A stretch of DNA of 64,000 bases from assembly GCF_001619985.1 (NCBI RefSeq), contig NW_017264202.1, forward strand, positions 186,001-250,000. Reading direction: 5' to 3'. Shown here piece by piece: positions 48,185 to 59,169 of this stretch. Both the position numbers and the translations under genes were made by a program. The number at the start of each line of letters is the position of its first letter. The first letter of the stretch is position 1. Source of the DNA: Xylona heveae TC161. Its lineage: Eukaryota > Ascomycota > Xylonomycetes > Xylonales > Xylonaceae. Under the pieces are notes generated by a model. That model was not told where the DNA came from. It made no database searches and worked only from the letters and a program-made list of their open reading frames with translations.

Positions 48185-50090
48185 ATCTAGAATAGAGAAG
48201 CAGCAGAGGGAACAGCAATCAGTTACCGTTAGAGAAAAGAATTAGATACAATCATACGAATACGAGGTTTTCAGAACAATTTTGTGTGCAATGTGCCGGA
48301 GTATATTTGGATATAAATGACCCAAATGAAGGCAACTCAGAATGTTATACTCTACAACGTGACATGGCTGTACGATCCAATGCACTGAAAATAGAAACAC
48401 AACGGAGGGGAATTAGCAACGGCAACAAATGTCCAAAGGAGACTAGGGTTCCGTTTGGTTCAAAAACAAGCCTTTGCCAGTTATTCCTTCAAGGGGGTTT
48501 AAGTTGTGGTATTGCGTGGCAGGTTGCACCGGAAAGAGAGTTAGTTCGTTAGTCGTCAGTCGTCAGTCGTCGTCCTTTCGCTTGCACCCGTCTGCTCTAA
48601 CTGCTTGTTACGCGCGTCGCCAGGGGGGAGAGAACATGGTTGACCTCAGGAACCTTTGGATCTAAGCCCTGAGTTTACAGATACTCGTATCGATATGGCG
48701 TTTGAACCCTGGAGCCCACCTTTTTTTTCAAACGTGCACTGCCTTCTTATGTCGTTGATCCCTGGTTACGTGACGTTGCCTCTTGCCCTCCCTGGTTGCG
48801 TTCAGCGTTCACTATCCCGCGCTCAAGACACGACAGGTGCTCTCTTATCGGTGCATGGAACCGGGAATAGAAAAATGGCCAGTCATATTTGCAAGACAGA
48901 CGGGAATCACTCAGTCAGTCAGTCATCAGTCCATTTCATAAACTGTACTCTGTACTCGTAACTGGGTGACAACTGTGGACTTTCCCTCTTACCGCACAAT
49001 GTGAAGAACCATGGAAATGCCTGAATCCATGATTGGTGGGACCGGGACCATGAAGACATGAACTTATGCTGGGTCGAACGGGTCGAAACGGTCAGTCGGA
49101 GAATTACTTTTACTGCTGTCATCCCACTCCCACTTCCCTCTCCCTTGCATTTCCCTTCTCTTTCCCTTTGATTTTGGTGAAAAAGGATACTTGATCCTGC
49201 CTTTCAACTGAGTTGCTTATCGTGACTGACTACAATCACTCGTTTGAGAATCTCGTGCTTCCCCTGCCCAACGTTACCTGTTTTTGACAGCTCCGTGAAG
49301 CAAGGAGACGAGGGGGAGTAAAATCCGACATTCGTTCTGCGTCATTGATTCGTCAGCTTCTGTTGAATTAAGCTTTATTGTCAATTGGGAGGCTTGTCCA
49401 ATCGAACAAAAGAGATATCTTTGCAACTGCCAATCGTTTTGCGGAGAGGTTCACTGGCAGATCCGGAGATTAACTTTAACGCAGAGTGCGTCATCTGGCA
49501 TTGATTGCAATTTGAAATTTACAATTCGCGGTTTGCGGTTTGCCCCTGGATTGTAATATCCAGTGGAATATCGATAATATCATACCCCAAGCTCGACGAC
49601 CTGGCGCTGTGCTTGTAACCCGCAAGTTTGTGTTATACATACTGGACCATACGACTACGCTTCCTAATTCCACATCTTGCGCAACGGCCGTCTTGCGGGA
49701 CATACATCTGAAGAAGACCTCGTACGATTTTCTTCTTCACGTCACTTGACCAGAAACGACATTGGTCAACAGCTGTTAGATCTACAGCATCCACGATAAG
49801 CAAGGGCCAGCCCTACTTGACCGGCTTACACGCTGTTGGAGCAACTACGAGTATCACGAACTTGACGCAAGAGTCCAAAAGCCAGCATCTCCGCCTTCCC
49901 AATAAGGTTATCTTCCCAGCTTGCTGGAGTAATTGCGTCGCACTGCGTCGCAATAAACTCGACACTACTCCGATAGGGCCAGACACCGAGCACCGTAACC
50001 CGCAAGTTCAACAGTCGAAGATACGACGAGCAAAACCCACGGACTCAATTGTATTGAAGTAAAGAGATTTATTTGGCTCGGCGATTTACC
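48185..50090. other. Intergenic 1.9 kb before the GH16 gene
   Basis: No gene recognised. Includes three AGTCGTC units near 48,551-48,571 and pyrimidine-rich DNA near 49,120-49,170. Confidence 0.55.
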
Positions 50091-51670
50091 ATGAGTTACC
50101 CACAGAGCGGCTACAACAGCAGGATGAGCCTGGTCAGCGAGCCGCATCACGCTCGTCCTGACGCGTATGGCTTTGAGGAAACCAAGCAGGCCACGGGGTC
50201 GAAATGGCATCCACGCAATTGGGGTCGAAAGACCTGGATCGGCGTGCTCGCTGCGGTGGCGGTGGTTATTATTGTGGTTGTGGTCGGTGCGGTGGAGGGC
50301 ACCAAGGCGAATCGGTATCCGGCGTATAAGAAGCTGAATTATACTCTGAAAGATACTTGTATGCTATCCCCAGTTTTTTTGCCTCGGTTTCATTTCCTTT
50401 CTCTCTCGTTATTCCAGCAATGCGGTTCCCCATGGCAATACATGTATCCATGCATATCTACCAACGACTTTGATTCCGAAAAGCATACTGACCCGTCCAG
50501 ACGAAGGAACGAGCTTTTTTGACGACTTTGACTACTTTTCCGGCTACGACCCAGCCGCAGGATTCGTCCAGTACGTTTTTTTTTTCTCCCCTTTCTTTCT
50601 TGTTTTTGTTTTCTATGTTCTATTTCCCCTATCCCTTCCTCCAATCCGCGTCCTAAATCCAACCCTCATACGTCTGACCATTCTCTGACTACAGCTACGT
50701 CGACCGCGCGGGCTCGCAATGGCTCAACCTGACCTACGCATCCGACACGTCGGCGGTGCTCAAAGTCGACGCCACAAACGCAGACTCGAGCACCGGCCGC
50801 CGCTCCGTGCGCATCTCGTCCAAGAAGACGTACAACGAGGGTCTCTTCGTCTTTGACATTCTGCACTCGCCCTACGGCTGCGGCACGTGGCCCGCCCTGT
50901 GGCTGTCCGACCCCAGCAACTGGCCCATGAATGGCGAGATTGATATCGTCGAGGCAAACAATGCCGCGTCCTCGGGCAACCAGATGACCCTGCACACGAC
51001 CAACCATTGCAAGATGAATGTCAAGCGCAAGCAGTCCGGCAAAACGCTGGAGAATAATTGCTGGAATGGCACGAATAGCAACGCGGGCTGTGGCGTCCAG
51101 GGCTCCGCGAGCACGTATGGTCAGGATCTTAATAAGAATGGTGGCGGCGTAAGTTCATTTGGCTCGCTTCGCTCGTTTTATACTCCGGACCCCTGTTTTT
51201 TCTCTTTAGTCAATCATTGAGCCCTGTATTGTGGTTTATTTGGTTTATTTTCCCCTCTTTCTTCTCTTTCCCCCTTCAATCATCTAACAAATAATGGTAT
51301 CTAGGTCTACGCGACCGAACTCCGCTCCGACGGCATCCGCATCTGGTTCTTCCCTCGCTCTTCTATTCCTTCGGATATCGACACGTCCGCCAACAATTCC
51401 ACGTCTTCGACCGTGCCCGACCCCTCCTCCTGGGGCGAGCCCCTCGCCGACTTCCCCACCACCGACTGCAACATTGGCTCGCACTTCCGCAACCAGAGCA
51501 TCATCGCAAATATTGATCTGTGCGGCCAACTGGCCGGCCTCGAGCAGTTTTACTCTACAGAGTCACACTGTCCAGGCACCTGTACCTCCTTTGTCGCGAA
51601 TAATTATACCGCCTTTCAGGACGCGTATTGGGAGTTTAGGAGCTTTAGGGTCTATCAGGCTCAGGGTTAA
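50091..51670 (+). CDS. Membrane-anchored GH16 endo-beta-1,3(4)-glucanase
   Basis: Glycoside hydrolase family 16 enzyme acting on beta-1,3/1,4-glucans, probably at the cell surface. Seen: a hydrophilic N-tail of about 50 residues, one hydrophobic span WIGVLAAVAVVIIVVVVGAV (type II anchor), then FFDDFDYFSGYDPAAGFVHY; SKKTYNEGLFVFDI; PYGCGTWPALWL; and the catalytic site GEIDIVEANN (E-x-D-x-x-E; nucleophile and acid/base), followed by NNCWNGTNSNAGCG and VYATELRSDGIRIWFFPRSS. Exons: 50091 to about 50,358, about 50,502-50,571, about 50,695-51,149 and about 51,305-51,670. Several N-x-S/T sites lie after the span, fitting a luminal or extracellular catalytic domain. The start ATG at 50091 is the first in frame. 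Confidence 0.93.
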
Positions 51671-52909
51671 GAGTTAAGGGTGGGGGTGGGGGTTCGAGGC
51701 GGGGAGATTGTGGGGCCGGGGGTTTGAAGGGTAAAGCAACCTTTAACCCTACCTCTTTCCTAAGTGCCAGGGGACGAGTACGTATGGCTGTATGATCGAT
51801 GGATCTGAATACGGTTCCATTGATTCAGTGTTGATGAAGCCCATGTTTATGACTTTGCCTTGCTGATTTGATCTGATTTGGTTTTATTTGATTTGATGCG
51901 ATATGATGCGATATGATATCACCTTTTTTTTTTCTTCTTTTCCAGATATATCTTCATGTTCTCTAGATATATCCATCTTAGTCCTTTTCTAACACTACAA
52001 TTCATAACCTTTCAATTCAACTTTTAAAACCTTGGAGACGATAATGTAGCATGTCCAGTAAAACGGTAAACATAAAATGTAAAACATTTGGACACGATAT
52101 CTGAATATAACATTCTCTATCAGATATTTATTTGTAAAGAGGAAAAACAAAAAACTAATGGCCATGAGTCTTGTCCTGCCCTGCCCTGGTTTTTCACGTT
52201 TTCTTTCCATTTCTCGCAAGGCAAGTTGCAACAATTTTGGATTTGAACATGTGACGTGCCAAAAAAAACCCCCCCCACGAAAATGCCCGGTTTAAGTCAA
52301 TCGTGACTCGTGACATGAGACTGTTGCACTGTTTATTTTATTGCGTGTCAGTGAATCTGGTTTTTGGTCTTGAGGTAGGCATTGTACATTAGGTCATACA
52401 ATGTGATATAATGTAGCATAAAGAAAAGAGAGGAAGAAAGAAAGACAGAAAGACAGAAAGAAAGGAAGAAAGGAATAAAGAAATAAAAGAAACAAAAACG
52501 AAAACAAAACCAAGAAAAAGAAAAGGTAACTTACGTAGCAAGACACTAGCCCATTTCCTCCACGCGATTTTGTCTCTATTTCTGTCTGTGCGATCGAAGG
52601 CTCGAAGACTGGAAAGTCGAGGATTCTTGATGATCAAGATCTGATATGATATTTCCATTGCGCGTCGTATCTCTTCTGTAAGTTACAACGAGAAAAAGAA
52701 AAGTAAGAGAGACAACAATGCCACCCCAAAGATAAAGGTAGCCTGGCTTGTACATAAACACCGAATTTGCAGTCTTGGCTTTAAATAAAACGAAACGAAA
52801 CCTGTCCATAGCCGATACTGAGAGAGGAAAAACGAAGTAGAAAATCTGGGAGATACGCGGTGGAGAAAGACGGAAACTTTTTTTTACTTCATTGAGTTGG
52901 AAAAGAAGA
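51671..52909. other. Convergent intergenic region with simple repeats
   Basis: No gene recognised. TTTGATTTGATGCGATATGA-type repeats at 51,865-51,920 and a GAAA/GACA purine tract at 52,420-52,510. 3' flanks of the GH16 and FAL1 genes. Confidence 0.6.
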
Positions 52910-54547
52910 TTACGAGAGGAGGTCGGCGACTGGTTGGAAGGAATGAGTTAGTTGGACGTTTGGATAGTGGAAAACACAGAAGAATACGGGACAATTAAGA
53001 TACAAGGGAAAGTGGGAAAAAGAAGACATACCGTTCATGGGCATTTCGTCGATTTGGGTAGAGTAATACACTAGAGATTGTCAGCGTGGCTGCAGTGATA
53101 AGAAGAATATAGGAGGGTCTCGTACATTCAATGTCTCGAAGGATTCGGACGTCCTCGCTGGTGACAAAGTTGATGGCGACACCCTTTCGTCCGAACCGGC
53201 CGCTACGACCGATACGATGAATGTAGTTTTCACGGTTACTGGGGAGATCGTAGTTGATGACGAGCGAGACTTGCTGGACGTCGATACCACGAGCCCAGAC
53301 GTCCGTCGAGATCAAGACACGGGAGTTTCCCTGGCGGAAATCCTGCATGATGCTGTCTCGTTCCTTTTGGGGCATCTCGCCGTGCATGGACGACACGGTA
53401 AAGTTGGCTTCGCGCATCTTGTCGGTCAGCCAGTCGACCTTTCTGCGCGTGTTGCAGAAGATGACGGCCTGGGTAATGGTCAGGGTGTCGTAGAGATCAC
53501 ACAGGGTGTCGAATTTCCACTCTTCCTTTTCGACCGCGATAAAGTATTGCTTGAGACCTTCCAGCGTCAACTCGTCACGCTTGACAAGAACGCGAACCGG
53601 GTCCGTCATGAATTTGGTCGTCATGTCAAGCACATCGTACGGAAGCGTGGCAGAAACGACGACGACTTGCGTCGCAGGCGGGAGGTAGCGGTACACGTCG
53701 TAGATCTGTTCTCTGAATCCCCGGTTGAGCAGCTCGTCGGCCTCGTCAAGAACAAGCATCTTGATGTTGCGCGTGCGCAAGTTGCGGCGCCGGATCATAT
53801 CAGCGACACGTCCGGGAGTGCCAGATACAACGTGCTGTCCGTAGTCGAGCTTGCGAATGTCTTCGCCGACGTTGGTGCCGCCAATACACGCGTGGCATTG
53901 GACGTTCATGTAATCTCCGAGCGCCATCACAACGGATTGAATCTGAGTTGCTAATTCGCGGGTCGGGGAGAGAACGAGAGCTGGGAGAATTCTCAGTATA
54001 TTTGGGCAGGGCGACAGCAGAATCTCGAGGAGAAGGAAATTTAGTTACCTTGCGTCTCTCTTACAGCAGTGTCAATGACTTGGAGGATACTGATGGAGAA
54101 AGTCGCAGTCTTTCCGGTACCGGACTGCGCTTGGGCAATGGTGTCACGTCCTTTACAGATTTGCACAATAGCACGAGACTGAACGGCGGAGGGCGACTCG
54201 TATCCGTATGCATAGATGCCTCGAAGGAGATTTTCTGTACTGGATTAGCATGGTCCGGAGCAGCGCGCAATGAGAACCTCACCCTTGAGGTGCATAGCCT
54301 CGACTGTAGAAGCAGAGTTAGCAAAACATATTTTCGAACTTCGCAATCAGTTCATCTTACAGGTAGGTGCCCTGCGCGATCATGTTAGCTTGGATCAATT
54401 CCCATCGCATCAAGAGCAACTTACACAGTCACCTCCTTCGAGGTCGAGAATTCCATGCGCTCTGAAAAGGTCAGTCAGTTCCATTTGATCTAAGAAGGCA
54501 ATGTGGTATCCCGTACCATCCGACTTGCGATCAATTCCTTCAGCCAT
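52910..54547 (-). CDS. fal1: ATP-dependent RNA helicase FAL1 (eIF4A-III type)
   Basis: DEAD-box helicase of the eIF4A-III/Fal1 group; acts in rRNA processing and, in fungi with an exon-junction complex, in mRNA marking after splicing. Seen: [35 protein letters not shown] motif SAVQSRAIV; Walker [31 protein letters not shown] in [17 protein letters not shown] in [38 protein letters not shown]; and end [18 protein letters not shown]. Eight exons: 54517-54547, 54425-54461, 54361-54371 (11 nt), 54283-54303 (21 nt), 54049-54234, 53126-53980, 53032-53070 and 52910-52929. Splice sites are canonical and preserve the family sequence exactly across the tiny exons. Confidence 0.96.
54361..54371 (-). other. 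fal1: 11-nt microexon of FAL1
   Basis: On the minus strand: acceptor ATCGCGCAG, exon GGCACCTACCT, donor GTAAGATG. It supplies the codons for A-P-T and completes V before and F after, giving VTVAPTFEAM, which matches the FAL1 family. Both flanking introns (53 and 57 nt) carry a GCTAAC branch site. Confidence 0.9.
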
Positions 54548-54828
54548 CTTTGCGGTAATTGCAAGCAGCCGGCAAGGTTCTGTCAAGAAGTGATGGATTG
54601 CAGCAGTCGAAGTTTATCGGGCGTAGTTGGATGGTGATGCTTTTAGTGTGGCGCAAACATTCACCCGCTATCAGCCACAGGCAGCTACACCCCAGCCACA
54701 CATCAAAAATCGGAGGGTAACCTACAGTGAAAGTCGCAGTATTTGGGATCTTCGCCATAACTTATCATTTAGTTGTCGCGCGCACTCAACAACTACTCGT
54801 TCTTGGTTAATTCTATAATACACCCATC
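54548..54828. promoter_or_regulatory. Shared divergent promoter of FAL1 and PRP9
   Basis: Only 281 bp separate the two start codons, which point away from each other. Both genes act on RNA processing. No specific factor site is claimed. Confidence 0.7.
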
Positions 54829-56460
54829 ATGCTGCTGGAAGATCAGCGATATATCCATGAGGATCTGGAGCGGCTGGAGCAAGGCATCAGCGACCGTGCC
54901 CTCGACGAGCCGAAGCATGTAAGGAGCTCACACGTTGAAAATAACCATCTCAAGTGCTGCTACTAACAAAGATAGATTCGTGACCGGCTGAGCCGTGATC
55001 ACCAGATTGCTGGCTTTTTAGATAGAATTCATGATCAATCGAAGCGCCTCCTTGATATTTACAAAGATGCCGACGGCGCAAGATCACGAGAAATCCAAGC
55101 CATCTCGACAGGCGACCCTTTCGATGAATTCTACAAGCAGCTCAATGAGATCAAGGACTTTCACCGGCGATACCCCAATGAGCCTGTCGAGAATCTGGAG
55201 CGTGCATATAAGAAGCGGGCACCGGCTGAAGGCGAAACGGTGACGTCCGAGGTTGACAACATGTTCACGGGCGAGGAAGGGTTTGGTCGCTTTTGGGATT
55301 TGCATATACAGCACGAACGATATCTCAATCTACCCGGCATCAAGCGAATTTCCTACCTTCAATATCTCGACACTTTCGACATCTTCGCGCCACCTCAATG
55401 TCTGATTAAGAGAACTGATAAGAGAACGGAGACATACTTCAAGTACGTTAGTGAGCTAGCAGATTACTTGGAGAACTTTATGCGACGGACACGCCCGTTG
55501 GAGGACTTGGACAAAGTTATTTCCGGGTTCGATGAAGAGTTTATCAAGGAATGGGAGGCGAATTCGGTGGCGGGCTGGGAAGAAGGTGGTCAAACGGCTG
55601 GACCCGCTGGACCTGTCACAGAGGGCACTGGAGAGGGCATCTGGTGCGCCGACTGCGAAAAGGAGTTCAAAAACGAAAACGTGTACAGGAACCATATTAC
55701 CGGGAAGAAGCATATTCGTGCTGCCGAAGAAAAGCGCAAACAAGCCGAGGCCGGCCAGAATGGGACACCAAACGGTTCCGCTGCAGGTGCAACCATTCAG
55801 CGGTTAAAAGACCGCGCCATTGCCGAACGCGAGTTTCGGGTACAGAAGCTGGCCAAGGCGATGCAGGATGTACGAAGCGATACTCGTGTCAACGTTGAGC
55901 GCAAACAGGGCATGACAGAACGAGAGCGACAAATGGAGCTGGACGCCCTCTTTTCCGAATCGACCGAGACAGCTGCCCGTGGTGCAGAGGATGAATCTGA
56001 CGAAGACGAAGACGAAAGGCTCTACAACCCACTCAAGCTACCGATGAACTGGGACGGCAAGCCGATCCCATTCTGGTTGTACAAGCTGCACGGCTTGGGC
56101 CTCGAATTCAACTGCGAAATCTGTGGAAACTTTGTATACCAGGGCCGCCGAGCGTTTGACAAGCATTTCAACGAGGCTAGACATCTTTACGGCCTCAAAT
56201 GTTTAGGAATCACAAACGCGACACTGTTCCGCGAAATTACAGGGATCGAGGACGCTCTGAAGCTGTGGGAAAAGATTCAGAGAGACAAGAAGCAGGAAAA
56301 GGCCTCGGTGGAGAACGTGGTGCAGATGGAGGACGCCGAGGGAAACGTCATGCCGGAAAAGGTCTACTACGAGTACGTGCTCCCCTTGTCTTGCCAAGAT
56401 TATGAAAATACGATCGTTTTACTAATTTTACGCAGTCTCCAAAAGCAAGGTCTTCTATAG
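54829..56460 (+). CDS. prp9: Splicing factor 3A subunit 3 (PRP9/SF3A60)
   Basis: Subunit of the SF3a complex of U2 snRNP, needed for prespliceosome assembly. Seen: start MLLEDQRYIHEDLERLEQGI; the SF3A3 core DPFDEFYKQLNEIKDFHRRY; YLQYLDTFDIF; a central C2H2 zinc finger WCADCEKEFKNENVYRNHIT (about 55,640); a long charged helix; NPLKLPMNWDGKPIPFWLYK; and the C-terminal matrin-type zinc finger FNCEICGNFVYQGRRAFDKH. Three exons: 54829-54918, 54976-56372 and 56436-56460. The last encodes only DLQKQGLL-type residues and the TAG. Length about 503 residues, as in other fungal SF3A3 proteins. Confidence 0.97.
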
Positions 56461-57068
56461 ATATATCATGGGTCCAAGAGAAAAAGGATGGGGCGTTCCT
56501 GGTTGGGATTTCTGCTGTTGCGCGCAATGCCATGTATTGTACAGTAACTGGAAATGGGATCTTATTCGCTTTGATGTGTCTTCTTACTCCGCACAGGAAC
56601 AGATCTCTTGCCGTGATCGATCGATCTGCGTATACCTGTTCGTCATATGACTGGTTGGAAGCTTATGTGTTACCTGACAGGGATACAGCTCGCGGGAACG
56701 GGAACTTTTGACAAGGGACCAAGTAACCTTGTCTCCCCTTCTTTTCTCCGCAGCCACAAATTGCAGCTCTTTCCCGATTCTGCCAACATCTTCAGCCAAC
56801 ACCAGTTGTCATTACGTGAACCTTGTTGATTGTCCTTCCATTTGCATCGTCATGCACTTACCCCTCAGCTGAACCAGTATCCATTGCGCTTGTTTATTTA
56901 ATTGTTCTTGCTTTCAGTTTGTCTTGTATTCCACGTCCTTATTTATATTCGGCGTACTTGTCTATTTACCAAACACTGTTTCAATTTATTTATTATTATT
57001 TTGTCCGCCGTCACTGCCATTATCAATATCCACAGTCACAAACACGAACAAATTTCCCCCGATTCAAA
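56461..57068. other. Intergenic: PRP9 3' region and DUG3 promoter
   Basis: No gene recognised. T/C-rich from 56,820 onward, fitting a leader for the downstream gene. Confidence 0.6.
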
Positions 57069-58561
57069 ATGTGTCGCTGGTTTGCCTACGTCTCAGGTAT
57101 TTCTTTCCTTATATTGCACTTCCTCCTTCATTCGCACACAATTCAACGCAACTTTCAATTTATTTTAACAAGATATCTAATCACACACCCCAACCCCCAA
57201 AACCTCTAACCTTCACTCGCCCTAATTTACCTGTACTCCAACTATTTCTCCTCTCATTGTCATCCCCAATCCACTAACGTCACGCCTCAGACACCGAACC
57301 ATGCATCCTCGAAGACGTGCTCATCCACCCCCAGCACAGCCTGACCAAGCAGGTCAACGAGCACTACTTCCCGGGCCTTTTATCCCATGAGCCCGGCGCC
57401 AGCACGACCAAGCAGGAAATCAAGATCCGCAACGCGCTCTACAACATGGACGGGATGGGCATGGCATGGTACACGAACGCGCGGCAGGCCTTTGACGAAT
57501 GCAAAGGCCTGCGCCCCGCCGTGTACAAGACCATCTCCACCCCGCTCAACGACTTCAACTTCCGCTCTCTCGCCGCAAACACGTCCACCAAGGCCTGTTT
57601 CGCACACATCCGCGCCGCCAGCGGCGGCGTCGTCTCCCCCGTCAACAACCACCCTTTCATCTTCGGCCGCCACGCATTCATGCACAACGGCACTGTCGAA
57701 AACTTTACCCTCATCCGCCGCGAGCTCTGCACGTTTATCGAAGCCGATTGCTTCGCCAACATTAAAGGATCCACGGACTCGGAACATCTTGCTGCCTTGT
57801 ACATGACTTTTCTCACAGATGGCCAGGGCAAAGCGGCCTGGGAACGCCAGTACCCCCTGGCTAAGATGAAGGATGCCTTGCAGAAAGCAATCATGCTGGT
57901 CCTGGCACTCCAGCAGAAACAGTTTGGGCCTGCCGTCGCAGAGTCGGTCTTGGCTGCGCAGACGGCTGCTACGACTCTTGCTGATGGAAATGGGGCTGGA
58001 CATGCTCATACGTCTCCTGGAGGAAATGGGGTGCCAAATGGATCGGTCCCTGGATCAGGATACGCAGCCGGATACGCTGCAGGATATAACGCTGCGGGCG
58101 CTGGAATCGGCGGAGTCGGCGGAGTCGGTGGCGGCCCTGGCTCATTTTTCCCTGTACCCGGCGTGCCTTTACCTTTCCCAGGTGGACAACAACAACTCAT
58201 CAAAGCGAACGGGCTCAATCTCGCGACCACAGACGGGTGTAAGCTCGTCGCGTGCCGTTTCCGGAACCACAAGTCCGAACAGCCGCCCTCGTTGTACTAC
58301 TCGACCACGGCAGGGGTCACGCTGAATCGCAAATACCCGGGTGATCCGGACGGACAGCATGAGAACGAGTGCGCGACGTGCAGGCCGAGGGATCACGGGC
58401 CCCATGTGATTGTGGCCAGTGAGCCGAGTACGTATAAGCGCGAGGAGTGGACGCTGGTGCCCAAGAATAATGTACTCACGGCGGATCGCGATGGGAATGT
58501 AACTGTTGAGCCGATTGTGTTTGCAAAGGAGTGGGATGGCAAAGCGGAGAGTGATGAGTGA
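57069..58561 (+). CDS. dug3: Glutamine-amidotransferase DUG3 (glutathione degradation)
   Basis: Class II (Ntn) glutamine amidotransferase subunit of the Dug2-Dug3 complex, which removes gamma-glutamyl from glutathione in the cytosol. Seen: MCRWFAYVS puts Cys at position 2, the nucleophile after Met removal. Exon 57069-57096 joins by GTATTT...CTCAG to 57291-58561 (DTEPCILEDVLIHPQHSL). GMAWYTNARQAFDECKGLRP, CFAHIRAASGGVVSPVNNHP and FMHNGTVENF follow, as in class II GATases. After KQFGPAVAESV comes an insert of about 80 residues rich in Gly, Ala, Pro and Asn (57,960-58,190), absent from the compact yeast protein as I know it. The conserved C-part then resumes with GCKLVACRFRNH and PPSLYYSTTAG and ends with the stop codon at 58,559-58,561. 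Confidence 0.94.
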
Positions 58562-59169
58562 TGAATGATGGGTGATGAGTGAAGATTGGGTAGCAGTATG
58601 TGGAGTAGAGGGGCAGCAGGTGAAGGAGAGGAGGAAGGGGAAAGAAGAGGAAGAGGAAGAAAAGGTAGGCCCAAGTTGTTGAGTATTAGGGTATTGGATG
58701 GGGCACTCTGCTTGTTTTGAAGCAAAGAGTGCTCAGCAAGTCGCAGTTCAATAATGTAAAAACAAATGGATGGTATTATTGATTGATTTGGTTTCTGGTA
58801 TTCTGTATGTGGATATCAATTGTGCAGATTTGTGTGTAGTACAGAAGTGTGAGATGAACAATCCCATCATGAGACACAAGTGCAATGACGCAACGCCTGT
58901 AGTATAAAAGTCAAAGAGAACAACAAAAAAAAAAGAAGTTGAAGAAGCAAAAGTACAGCTCCTTGCAGATCATAACATCATGCTGCGAATTACCCCAATA
59001 ACTCCTCGACCTGGACCCGCCCACCCTCCTATGCATGCCGAACGTAAAATAATGATATAAAGGGGGAAATGTAAAGACAAAGAAGCTATAGCTTCTAACA
59101 CTCAATCGATGAGTGGATCAATAAAGAAAACAGGACAAGATGAAGGGGGAAGTAATGAAAAGAATAAAG
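58562..59169. other. Convergent intergenic region
   Basis: 3' flanks of DUG3 and MCM5. GATGA/GAGTGA-rich start and a GGAAGAGGAAGAG purine tract at 58,605-58,670. No gene. Confidence 0.65.

Noticed and set aside
48919-49122. Short open frames in the 48.2-50.1 kb gap
   Set aside because: All under 105 codons, no motifs, no convincing splice sites and no codon preference like the neighbours.
53217-53954. Plus-strand 245-codon frame opposite FAL1
   Set aside because: Antisense to the helicase core exon; no independent evidence.
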